From assembly GCA_002748015.1 (NCBI GenBank), contig PDRH01000083.1:1-5751 (forward strand): a DNA stretch of 5,751 nt. Reading direction: 5' to 3'. Below, one piece after another: positions 1-5,751 of this stretch. Position 1 is the first letter of the stretch. Every line of letters begins with the position of its first letter. Made by a program: the position numbers and the translations under genes. The notes under the pieces are model-generated. The model was given only the letters and a program-made list of their open reading frames with translations, ran no database searches and was not told the origin of the DNA. This stretch comes from Bacteroidota bacterium (GTDB taxonomy: Bacteria > Bacteroidota > Bacteroidia > Bacteroidales > CAJPTX01).

Positions 1-1
1 C

Positions 2-1276
2 CTCGAGATTGAAACCCCCTTCCTCATCAAGAGCACCCCAGAGGGCGCACGCGACTTCGTCGTGCCCTCCCGCATACACGAGGGCGAGTTCTACGCCCTG
101 CCCCAGAGCCCCCAGACCTTCAAGCAGCTCCTGATGGTGGCCGGCATGGACCGCTACTACCAGATTGTACGCTGCTTCCGCGACGAGGACCTCCGCGCAG
201 ACCGCCAACCAGAGTTCACCCAGATAGACTGCGAGCTATCCTTCGTAGACCGTGAGGACATCCTCGACGTATTCGAGGGCTTCATCCTCCACCTCTTCAA
301 GCGCGTACTCGGCAAGGAGCTACCCTCCCCCATCCCCCGCATGCCCTACGCCGAGGCCATGGCCAAGTACGGCAGCGACAAGCCCGACCTCCGCGTCGGC
401 ATGCTCATCAGCGAGATCACCCCGGAGGCCCAGCAGGTGGACTTCGCCCCATTCAAGGAGTCCGAATACGTGGGTGCCATCTGCGTACCGGGCGGTGCGA
501 AGTACACCCGCAAGCAGCTCGACGCCCTGGTGGACTACATCAAGCGCCCCCAGATCGGCGGCACCGGCATCATCAACATCAAGGTGCAGGAGGACGGCGC
601 GCTCAAGTCCTCGGCCGACAAGTTCCTCAACGACGAGTGGAAGCAGGCCCTGGCCAGCAAGCTCGAGGCCAGCAAGGGCGACCTCATCCTCATCATGGCC
701 GGCCCCAAGGAGAAGACCCAGAACGCCATCGGCAAGCTCCGCCTCGAGGTCGCCCAGCAGGAAAACTGGCTCAAGCCGGACGAGTTCAAGCCCCTATGGG
801 TGGTTGACTTCCCCCTCTTCGAGTGGAACGAGGAGGACGAGCGATACTACGCCATGCACCACCCCTTCACCTCGGCCAACCCCGACGACCTCGACAAGTA
901 CGAGACCGACCCGGGTAGCATGCGCGCCAACGCCTACGACCTCGTGGTCAACGGCACGGAGCTCGGCGGGGGGTCCATCCGTATCCACGACCGCGAGATC
1001 CAGTCCCGCATGTTCGACGTGCTGGGCTTCACCAAGGAGGAGGCAGAGGAGCAGTTCGGCTTCCTGATGAACGCCTTCCGCTATGGTGCACCGCCGCACG
1101 GGGGCATCGCCTTCGGCTTCGACCGCCTATGCTCCATCTTCGGTGGCAGCCCGTCCATCCGCGACTACATCGCCTTCCCGAAGAACAATGCGGGCCGCGA
1201 CATCATGATTGATAGCCCGTCGCCCGTCGCCCCGGAGCAGCTCGACGAGCTACATCTTCGCCTGAAAAAGCAGTAA
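2..1276 (+). CDS. aspS: Aspartyl-tRNA synthetase, C-terminal part (5' end outside window)
   Basis: This class II aminoacyl-tRNA synthetase charges tRNA-Asp with aspartate in the cytoplasm, using ATP. The frame is open from base 2, with no start codon in view, and gives 424 residues before TAA. A bacterial AspRS is about 585-590 residues, so roughly 160 are missing: the N-terminal OB-fold anticodon-binding domain and hinge. The GTG at base 62 is internal, because family sequence (IETPFL, STPEGARDF) runs on upstream of it. Visible landmarks, numbered from the first visible residue, are QSPQTFKQLLM at 35-45 (aspartate pocket and flipping loop), motif 2 FRDEDLRADRQPEFTQID at 59-76, a bacterial GAD insertion domain at roughly 115-255, GGGSIRIH in the active site, and motif 3 GGIAFGFDR ending in its ATP-binding arginine at about 375. 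The tail FPKNNAGRDIMIDSPS is typical of Bacteroidota AspRS. Codon use is strongly C-ending, as expected for a highly expressed gene. Identification is very secure; whether the enzyme is discriminating or also charges tRNA-Asn cannot be judged without the N-terminus. Confidence 0.98.
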   Translation, partial: LEIETPFLIKSTPEGARDFVVPSRIHEGEFYALPQSPQTFKQLLMVAGMDRYYQIVRCFRDEDLRADRQPEFTQIDCELSFVDREDILDVFEGFILHLFKRVLGKELPSPIPRMPYAEAMAKYGSDKPDLRVGMLISEITPEAQQVDFAPFKESEYVGAICVPGGAKYTRKQLDALVDYIKRPQIGGTGIINIKVQEDGALKSSADKFLNDEWKQALASKLEASKGDLILIMAGPKEKTQNAIGKLRLEVAQQENWLKPDEFKPLWVVDFPLFEWNEEDERYYAMHHPFTSANPDDLDKYETDPGSMRANAYDLVVNGTELGGGSIRIHDREIQSRMFDVLGFTKEEAEEQFGFLMNAFRYGAPPHGGIAFGFDRLCSIFGGSPSIRDYIAFPKNNAGRDIMIDSPSPVAPEQLDELHLRLKKQ

Positions 1277-1296
1277 GAGCCTAACCAACCATAGCG

Positions 1297-1335
1297 GAGG
1301 GGGATAGCCAGTGGCTATCCCCCTCTTTCTTTTCT
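1297..1335 (+). terminator. Intrinsic terminator of aspS
   Basis: A 13-bp perfect stem (1297-1309 with 1313-1325, GAGGGGGATAGCC on the left arm) closes a 3-nt AGT loop. It is followed directly by a T-rich tract, TTTCTTTTCT. It begins about 20 nt after the aspS stop codon, the normal place for a Rho-independent terminator. Confidence 0.93.
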
Positions 1336-1369
1336 GTATACATCTGATATATAATGCGGTAGCAGCTAC

Positions 1370-1460
1370 TCCCCCTACCCTCCGAAGCTGGCCCGCCTCA
1401 ACAGCCGCTCCGAATTTCATCTAGAGCAAATTCGGAGCGGCTGCCCATGCGGAGGGGGGA
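1370..1460. repeat. Long inverted repeat with nested outer arms, function unknown
   Basis: The core is a perfect 16-bp inverted repeat: CAGCCGCTCCGAATTT at 1402-1417 and its complement at 1428-1443, around the 10-nt loop CATCTAGAGC. Outside it, CCCTCCG at 1378-1384 can pair with CGGAGGG at 1450-1456. Further C-rich and G-rich stretches could extend the fold to about 1370-1460, with an asymmetric internal loop of 17 nt against 6 nt. No T-run follows on either strand, so it is not a standard intrinsic terminator. It could be a structured RNA, a protein-binding or mRNA-stabilising palindrome, or a small non-autonomous repeat element. The core repeat is certain from sequence; any function is inference. 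Confidence 0.75.
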
Positions 1461-1464
1461 AATC

Positions 1465-1481
1465 GTCTAGGTGCGCTAGAC
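1465..1481. repeat. Small inverted repeat GTCTAG/CTAGAC
   Basis: A 6-bp perfect inverted repeat around the 5-nt spacer GTGCG. It shares the CTAG core with the loop of the larger palindrome just upstream, which holds TCTAGA. It may be part of the same structured region or chance. Confidence 0.4.
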
Positions 1482-1511
1482 TCTAATCACCCCTTGTACA
1501 CGGCCCACGCA

Positions 1512-1547
1512 TAAAAGAAGTGGACGCTGGTATAGCGTCCACTTTTC
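1512..1547 (-). terminator. Probable intrinsic terminator of the lipoprotein gene, possibly bidirectional
   Basis: AAGTGGACGCT (1518-1528) pairs perfectly with AGCGTCCACTT (1534-1544) around a 5-nt loop. Read on the minus strand, the stem is followed by CTTTTAT, a reasonable U-tract, about 60 nt past the stop of the minus-strand lipoprotein gene. Read on the plus strand, the stem runs into TTTT, so it could also back up the aspS terminator. A convergent gene pair is a common setting for a two-way terminator. Confidence 0.75.
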
Positions 1548-1605
1548 TCCATAGAGTACAGGGGGGATTGCTACTAATTGGAAGGCTTTCCCCCTGCTTA
1601 ATACT

Positions 1606-2169
1606 CTATTTACCCTGCCAGCTGGCAGGGATTTCGTCCACCTTCTCCCAGGTGCAGGTAGCCACTACTTCGTCCCTGAAGTTAAACATATCACCGACGC
1701 CATTCCTCTCAGCGGCCTTCTGGCAGGCATCGCCATCCTGCGCAAAGCGTAGCAAATCGCCATCCACCGTAACGTGCCCCCAGGACTCCCAGGCTGCTGC
1801 CACCTGCAGGATGCTTGCGGTGCTCTCCGGACGGTGGAAGAGCAGCACATCGCCCACCATTTCGTACTCCCCGGAGCGTTCTTGCCATGGGCTGCTAGAC
1901 TGGTCAGTGTCTGCGGCGTAGGTGATAATCTCCTTTTCTTTGACCTCAATGTAGGTGGTATAGGCGGTGGAGACGCTTTTATCATAGAAAAGCGTGCTGC
2001 CCATGGCCATAGCACCACCGCTCTTCCTATCCATATTCGTAACCTTCCACTTACCCCTAAGGGAAGTCCGACCAAGGCTACCGCTGTCGTCGCCCTTACT
2101 ACATGAGCTGAAGGTGAGCGCAAGAACCAACGCACTGGACAGGAGCAGTAGTAGCTTAGATTTCTTCAT
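1606..2169 (-). CDS. Small lipoprotein, lipocalin-like, probably surface-exported
   Basis: The 187-residue product begins MKKSKLLLLL, a basic n-region followed by a leucine-rich hydrophobic core, and ends its signal at a lipobox FSSC with Cys23 as the predicted lipidated residue. It should be cleaved by signal peptidase II and anchored in the envelope. The residues after the cysteine, SKGDD, resemble the acidic lipoprotein export signal that sends Bacteroidota lipoproteins to the outer surface. SLRGKWKVTNMDRKSGG at about 36-52 resembles the opening strand of lipocalin-like domains common in this phylum. Two further cysteines, Cys149 and Cys172, flank a MFNFRDEVVA strand in the way seen in such proteins and could form a disulfide. 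The specific ligand or role is unknown. The ATG at 2169 is chosen because it gives an intact signal peptide; the leader is A-rich with no real Shine-Dalgarno site, which is normal in Bacteroidota. It lies 205 bp downstream of the restriction-modification gene on the same strand but has its own promoter-like box, so it is probably transcribed separately. Confidence 0.85.
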   Translation of the reverse strand: MKKSKLLLLLSSALVLALTFSSCSKGDDSGSLGRTSLRGKWKVTNMDRKSGGAMAMGSTLFYDKSVSTAYTTYIEVKEKEIITYAADTDQSSSPWQERSGEYEMVGDVLLFHRPESTASILQVAAAWESWGHVTVDGDLLRFAQDGDACQKAAERNGVGDMFNFRDEVVATCTWEKVDEIPASWQGK

Positions 2170-2213
2170 TTCCGTTTTCTGTTTTGGTGTAAAACTTGCC
2201 TGCTATGTCGCAC

Positions 2214-2221
2214 CAAAGGTA
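2214..2221 (-). promoter_or_regulatory. Bacteroidota -7 promoter box for the lipoprotein gene
   Basis: Read on the minus strand the bases are TACCTTTG, a full match to the Bacteroidota -7 consensus TAnnTTTG. It lies 44 nt upstream of the ATG, predicting a leader of roughly 35-40 nt. I could not find a convincing TTTG -33 element at the right distance, so the call rests on the -7 box and its position. Confidence 0.55.
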
Positions 2222-2331
2222 GGGGAATTTCTACCCAGTGCTACCACAGCTACTGCAACCACAAGGAAATGAGCGGTTTGGAAGAGAAAGGCGAGTAATT
2301 GAAATGGCTACTTAGGCTATAGGGGCATCGC

Positions 2332-2339
2332 CAAACGTA
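2332..2339 (-). promoter_or_regulatory. Possible second minus-strand -7 box in the gap after the RM gene
   Basis: The minus strand reads TACGTTTG, also matching TAnnTTTG. It lies about 35 nt after the stop of the restriction-modification gene and 160 nt before the lipoprotein start. It has no clear -33 partner, and no ORF follows it closely. It may be an alternative distal promoter of the lipoprotein gene or a chance match. Confidence 0.25.
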
Positions 2340-2374
2340 CAACCCTAACACAGAAAAGCTAGCCCTACATACCG

Positions 2375-4648
2375 CTACTGGCCCATACCCTCTTCGCCCT
2401 TCGTGGCGATACGCTCCAGCACATCGAAGGTCTCCAAGGCCCTGCGACTCTTCTCGTAGGAGGCGTAGAGGTCTTCCACCTCCTGCACCATCTTAACTTG
2501 CTGCTCCAGGGGGATGGCAGGAATGGCGATGGTGCAGAGGTCCTCGAAGCGCAGCGATTGGCGCACCGAGCCGAAGGAGCGGTCGCATATTCGCTGGTGC
2601 ACCTCCTGGCTCCGTAGGCATAGATAAACGTACTCCGGGAGGAAATCCGGGCTATCCACCCGGAAGGTTACGTACATCTTGCTAACGGCGAGATTCTCCC
2701 CGGTTAGGTTCAGGGCGAGCGAACCCGTATTGGCTCTGGAAGGGTTGTAGGCGAAGGACCTATCTCCTACGACCTTGTAGTCCTCGTTCGTCTCGGAGGT
2801 TACCGAGACGAATGCCTCCCCCCAGTAGTCCTCCCCGAGCTGGATGCCCCAGAATAGGTGCTTGGATACGGTGGCAGTAGGGAATAGCTCTGTGTTCTTC
2901 ACCTTTTCCTCCACCAGTATATCCCTGAGGAGTACAGACCCCTCATCCACCTCGCTGAAGTACTTAAACCATATGAGCGAGCAGTGCTTCTCGCTAAGGA
3001 CTTCGCCCACCGGTATCTCCCGCGTGGAATAGGAGTCGTCGTATAGGTAGGCCTCCAGGTCGTTTACCCGGTTGGTGATGGGCCGCCGCCGTTGGGTTAG
3101 CGTGTACCCATCGTCCTGAATAATGGTATATCGTATGGTCTCCACTGGCTGGGCATTGTAGCCCTGGAGTACCAGGATGGAGGCCTTGGCCTCGGTATAG
3201 GGTAGGAAGACGCCTGAGGGTAGGGAGATTATCTGGCGTAGGAGATTATTCTCAACCAAATGCCTCCTGAGGAGGGTGAGGTCGGCGTTATTGAGGACAG
3301 CCTCTGGAACTATGACGAAGGCCCTGGCGCTGGGCTTCTCGGAGAGCGAATTGAGTACATGCTGAATGGATTGGGAATTCCCGCTAGGGCTCCGTAGAGA
3401 GTAGAGCGCTTGGGCCGTCCCCTCGAGGTTGAAAGGTATATTGGTGATGACCACATCGTACTGCCCCTGCACAGGATGCTGCAGCGTGTCCTGCTGGAGG
3501 ATGTTGCTGTGCCCGTCGCCGGTGAGAATCATGTTCATCTTGGTGATGCGGGCATTGGAGGATATTTCGCTACCGTAGACGGTATTCTCCTTGATGTCCT
3601 GTAGCAGCTGCTCAGTAAGATAGCCCTGCGCCTGCAGGCTATCCTTAATGTGGTTGAAAGCGGCGATGAGCATGCCCCCCGTACCACAAAAGGGATCATA
3701 CACGCGCTCACCATATTGAGGGTTAGCAAGTTGCACGAGGAAATTGACGATGTGCCGGGGGGTGAAGTACTCGCCCAGGTCGTTGTTGGACGAGTTGTAC
3801 TGCTGGATGAAGTACTCAAAGGCATCCCCCTTAATATCGGTCTTTATTCCGGAGAGGTGCAGACCGTCCAGCCGGTCTATGATTTGCTTGAGCGCCAGGG
3901 TATCCCTAATGGTGAGCGGGGTAAAAAGGGTCTGCTGACCCTGGCGGTTAAATATCCGCTCTAGGGATGGGACAACAATATCATTGATGTAGCGTAGCAG
4001 CTCCTCCCCGGTTTTATGCTTGTAGCTCTCCCAGCGCACATGCAGGGGTATATCGTCAGACACGATATCGTTATTCTCGGATATAAGCTTTAGGAAGAGT
4101 AGGTTGGAGAACTCGAAGAAGCGCTCCATCCCCTTGGTTATACCCGCCTTACGCAGCTTCTGGTTAGCATAGGCGAATACCGCTATCAGGTCCTCCTTCG
4201 AGCGTATGGCCGTCGGCGTATCGACGTAGCTGTTGCTACCGTTCTCCACAAAATGCCGGTACATCTCGGGTGGCAGCAGCCCCTGCACGGGGAGTCCGTT
4301 GTGGACAAGCTCCTCCGCGCTATCAACCCAGTACGTACGGGTTTGGCGACCATCGTAGAGCGCGACTATCCTTGCACCCAATCGCTCAGCGTAGCCCATG
4401 GCCTGCTCCTTCGCCCTAGGCAGGTGCATACCAGGTTTCTTGACCTCAATTATGACCTCTGGGGTAGGCGATTCCTGCGATAGGTAAAGGCAGTAATCCG
4501 GCCGAAGGCCCGCTAGAAGAGCCTGCTCCTCGCTGGTTCTCGGGAGCTGCCTATACACGTTGCGCCCGGGATGCTCCGAGGCACAGATCCACCCTTGGCG
4601 AGAAAGCTCCTTCTCCAATATCTCCTCTATATCACGTTGAAGCAACAT
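2375..4648 (-). CDS. Single-chain restriction-modification enzyme: HsdR-type nuclease, HsdM-type methylase and one HsdS-type recognition domain
   Basis: The predicted 757-residue protein would methylate adenine at a specific DNA site using S-adenosylmethionine and cut unmodified DNA, a defence role against phage or plasmid DNA. Residues 1-110 form a PD-(D/E)xK nuclease domain like the N-terminus of HsdR: RPD with Asp51, then EVK with Glu68 and Lys70, then QAMGY (Gln82 and Tyr86), the QxxxY motif of HsdR. Residues about 150-300 resemble the HsdM helical N-domain (NLLFLKLISEN) and the GEYFTPRHIV motif. Residues 318-325, DPFCGTGG, are the SAM-binding motif I, and NIPF at 403-406 is catalytic motif IV, where NPPF/Y is usual. 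Residues about 560-757 look like one HsdS half: a target-recognition domain ending in LRFEDLCTIAIPAIPLEQQ plus a helical tail. There is no helicase domain and no separate hsd gene nearby. The architecture is best described as Type IIG-like or a Type I-derived fusion. The ATG at 4648 is preferred over an upstream TTG at 4675, which lies inside the promoter box; AAAGGG sits just upstream of the ATG. The gene uses more ATA, AGG and TTG codons than aspS, weakly suggesting transfer. Confidence 0.88.
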   Translation of the reverse strand: MLLQRDIEEILEKELSRQGWICASEHPGRNVYRQLPRTSEEQALLAGLRPDYCLYLSQESPTPEVIIEVKKPGMHLPRAKEQAMGYAERLGARIVALYDGRQTRTYWVDSAEELVHNGLPVQGLLPPEMYRHFVENGSNSYVDTPTAIRSKEDLIAVFAYANQKLRKAGITKGMERFFEFSNLLFLKLISENNDIVSDDIPLHVRWESYKHKTGEELLRYINDIVVPSLERIFNRQGQQTLFTPLTIRDTLALKQIIDRLDGLHLSGIKTDIKGDAFEYFIQQYNSSNNDLGEYFTPRHIVNFLVQLANPQYGERVYDPFCGTGGMLIAAFNHIKDSLQAQGYLTEQLLQDIKENTVYGSEISSNARITKMNMILTGDGHSNILQQDTLQHPVQGQYDVVITNIPFNLEGTAQALYSLRSPSGNSQSIQHVLNSLSEKPSARAFVIVPEAVLNNADLTLLRRHLVENNLLRQIISLPSGVFLPYTEAKASILVLQGYNAQPVETIRYTIIQDDGYTLTQRRRPITNRVNDLEAYLYDDSYSTREIPVGEVLSEKHCSLIWFKYFSEVDEGSVLLRDILVEEKVKNTELFPTATVSKHLFWGIQLGEDYWGEAFVSVTSETNEDYKVVGDRSFAYNPSRANTGSLALNLTGENLAVSKMYVTFRVDSPDFLPEYVYLCLRSQEVHQRICDRSFGSVRQSLRFEDLCTIAIPAIPLEQQVKMVQEVEDLYASYEKSRRALETFDVLERIATKGEEGMGQ

Positions 4649-4672
4649 ACGCCTACCCTTTATAGTATTGGG

Positions 4673-4680
4673 CAAAGGTA
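4673..4680 (-). promoter_or_regulatory. Bacteroidota -7 promoter box for the RM gene
   Basis: The minus strand reads TACCTTTG, the same octamer as ahead of the lipoprotein gene and a full match to TAnnTTTG. It ends 24 nt before the ATG at 4648, predicting a leader of about 20 nt. The last three bases, TTG, are the codon a longest-ORF caller would take as an alternative start; the promoter placement argues against that start. No clear -33 TTTG was found. Confidence 0.55.
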
Positions 4681-4701
4681 GGGAAATATAGGTAAAATGG
4701 C

Positions 4702-4755
4702 AGCATACGCCACGGTATGCACACCTAGCGTGAACCCCTAAGGATAAGGTATGCT
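4702..4755. promoter_or_regulatory. Cluster of GTATGC / GCATAC sites in the divergent intergenic region
   Basis: GCATAC at 4703-4708 forms a 6-bp inverted repeat with GTATGC at 4715-4720 (6-nt spacer). The heptamer GGTATGC at 4714-4720 recurs directly at 4748-4754, and AGCATAC at 4702-4708 is an exact inverted match to GTATGCT at 4749-4755. Three copies in 54 bp between two divergent genes could be operator half-sites for a regulator of either gene. No regulator is encoded in the window, so this is speculative. Confidence 0.3.
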
Positions 4756-4769
4756 AAAAGCATTTTTAC

Positions 4770-4777
4770 TACCTTCG
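4770..4777 (+). promoter_or_regulatory. Bacteroidota -7-like box for the rhomboid gene
   Basis: TACCTTCG is one base off TAnnTTTG and lies 37 nt ahead of the rhomboid ATG, a spacing similar to that of the lipoprotein promoter. No convincing -33 element was seen. The leader that would follow is purine-rich (AAAGAAGA) just before the start codon. Confidence 0.45.
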
Positions 4778-4814
4778 CAGGTGGTTCGCAAACATAACAC
4801 CAAAGAAGATTCGC

Positions 4815-5751
4815 ATGGCATTTGGATTCCCCCCGAAGCATAGGGAAGAGTTTAAGCATGGCTATGGGCCGGAAGAGTTCTTCGCCCTCGTAGCGGAGAC
4901 GGCCGATGCCCTGAATTGGGGGCAATACCCGGCCACCGGAAACCGGTGGGTCATACTCACGAAGACGACCTTCCTCTCTTGGGGAGAGGAAGTGGTCGTG
5001 GATTTCGAAGAGGGGGTAGCACGCATCGAAAGCCACTGCTCAGGTACCCAAATGATGGACTGGGGGAAAAACCGGCGGAACGTAGAGCGCTTCCTGGCCA
5101 AATTCCAGGAGCTGGAGAGAACGCTGACACCGGAGATCATCGCCGAAAGAGAGGCGGAGCGGCAAAAGTTCCTCAATGAGTCGGAGGAGGAGACGGCCGC
5201 ATTCCTAGCGGCAAATGAGAAGACAAGTCTACTATCGCTGCTCAAGCCCATGCGGGGATACCTCGTTACGCCCCTGCTGATGTACCTGAACGTGCTGGTC
5301 TTCGTCCTCATGGTGGCTTCCGGGGTGCACTTCATATCGCCGGATGCGGATTCGCTGCTCAACTGGGGCGCGAACTGGCGACCGAGTACGCTCGATGGGC
5401 AACCGTGGCGACTGCTGACCTCCTGCTTTCTGCACTTCGGGATCGTTCATTTGCTGATGAATATGTATGCGCTGGTATACATCGGCCGGCATCTAGAACC
5501 CGTCATCGGGAGCGTGCGCTTCCTGGGGAGCTACCTCCTGGCGGGAGTTGCCGGCAGCCTGGCCAGCCTCTGGTTCAACGAGCCAACGGTCAGTGCCGGG
5601 GCTTCGGGCGCCATCTTCGGGATGTACGGGGTAATGCTCACCCTACTGACCGCAGGGGACAAGCCCCGGCATCTGCGGAACGACTTCGTGAGTAGCATTG
5701 TGCTATTCATCGTGTACAATATAATCAATGGCTTCCTACCGAATAGCGGAA
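4815..5751 (+). CDS. Rhomboid family intramembrane serine protease (3' end outside window)
   Basis: Rhomboids cut substrate proteins within or next to transmembrane segments, here in the cytoplasmic membrane. The frame is open from the ATG at 4815 to the window edge (312 complete codons). The next upstream in-frame codons reach a stop at 4755-4757 with no other Met, so the start is well supported. Residues 1-145 form a soluble, mostly charged domain of unknown function with a helical, Glu/Arg-rich stretch at about 98-135. Residues 149-175 are the first membrane helix, followed by the loop with WRLLTSCFLHFG (198-209). HLLMN at 212-216 is the HxxxN oxyanion motif, and GASG at 262-265 holds the nucleophile Ser264. 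A further membrane helix starts at about 291 (FVSSIVLFIVYNIING). The sequence stops right where the family normally has the catalytic histidine (a DxxxHxGG-type motif), so the dyad cannot be confirmed here. It is divergent from the restriction-modification gene. Natural substrates are unknown. Confidence 0.93.
   Translation, partial: MAFGFPPKHREEFKHGYGPEEFFALVAETADALNWGQYPATGNRWVILTKTTFLSWGEEVVVDFEEGVARIESHCSGTQMMDWGKNRRNVERFLAKFQELERTLTPEIIAEREAERQKFLNESEEETAAFLAANEKTSLLSLLKPMRGYLVTPLLMYLNVLVFVLMVASGVHFISPDADSLLNWGANWRPSTLDGQPWRLLTSCFLHFGIVHLLMNMYALVYIGRHLEPVIGSVRFLGSYLLAGVAGSLASLWFNEPTVSAGASGAIFGMYGVMLTLLTAGDKPRHLRNDFVSSIVLFIVYNIINGFLPNSG

Larger units (their letters stand above)
1336..1605. 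other. Gene-free convergent intergenic interval
   Basis: Together with the aspS terminator, about 330 bases between the convergent aspS and lipoprotein genes carry no credible ORF. Met codons here close within a few codons (for example ATG CGG TAG near 1354). The interval is rich in secondary structure: a 16-bp perfect inverted repeat, a 6-bp hairpin, and an 11-bp hairpin with T-runs on both strands. I see no tRNA, rRNA or recognisable conserved small RNA in it. Confidence 0.75.

Noticed and set aside
252..1067. A 271-residue plus-strand ORF inside aspS
   Set aside because: It is an off-frame reading of the GC-rich synthetase gene; the product is low-complexity Ser/Arg/Thr/Pro with no domain, while the other frame is unmistakably AspRS.
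1402..1443. The 16-bp inverted repeat as an intrinsic terminator
   Set aside because: No run of T follows the stem on either strand, and clear terminators flank it on both sides.
1336..1605. A tRNA, CRISPR array or insertion sequence in the convergent gap
   Set aside because: There is no cloverleaf, no regularly spaced repeat, and no transposase fragment or terminal repeat pair with a target duplication.
1665..2135. A 156-residue minus-strand ORF overlapping the lipoprotein gene in another frame
   Set aside because: It has no signal peptide or domain, and the overlapping frame has a complete signal peptide and lipobox.
2222..2374. A Rho-independent terminator after the RM gene
   Set aside because: I looked on the minus strand past base 2375 and found only short, imperfect pairings without a T-run, so none is called.
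4862..5362. A 166-residue minus-strand ORF antisense to the rhomboid gene
   Set aside because: Its product is serine-rich without recognisable features, and it lies opposite a clear rhomboid reading frame, so it is a shadow.

Overview
The window looks like an ordinary chromosomal segment from a member of the Bacteroidota, most likely Bacteroidales and possibly Porphyromonas-like. The clues are the C-terminal style of the aspartyl-tRNA synthetase, a lipoprotein with a Bacteroidota-type acidic surface-export signal after its lipobox cysteine, A-rich leaders with poor Shine-Dalgarno sites, and boxes matching the Bacteroidota -7 promoter element (TAnnTTTG) ahead of the genes that start in the window. 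No database search was possible, so the genus is a guess.

Layout: (1) bases 2-1276, plus strand, hold the 3' part of aspS, ended by a strong intrinsic terminator. (2) Bases 1277-1605 are a gene-free convergent interval with that terminator, a perfect 16-bp inverted repeat with extra outer arms, a small hairpin, and a second terminator that best serves the minus-strand gene. (3) Bases 1606-2169, minus strand, encode a small lipoprotein, probably lipocalin-like. (4) Bases 2375-4648, minus strand, encode one large protein joining an HsdR-type nuclease domain, an HsdM-type N6-adenine methyltransferase and one HsdS-type target-recognition domain. (5) Base 4815 to the right edge, plus strand, is a rhomboid intramembrane protease with a long N-terminal soluble domain. 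It is cut by the window just before the expected catalytic histidine.

The genes do not form one pathway. aspS is a housekeeping gene, and the lipoprotein and rhomboid are envelope proteins with no visible functional link. The restriction-modification protein is a one-gene defence module between them, divergent from the rhomboid and upstream of the lipoprotein on the same strand. It is the most interesting object here: cleavage, modification and recognition sit on one chain, with no translocating helicase and no separate hsdR, hsdM or hsdS gene in view. This architecture resembles known Type IIG and Type I-derived fusions, so it is notable but not clearly a new system.
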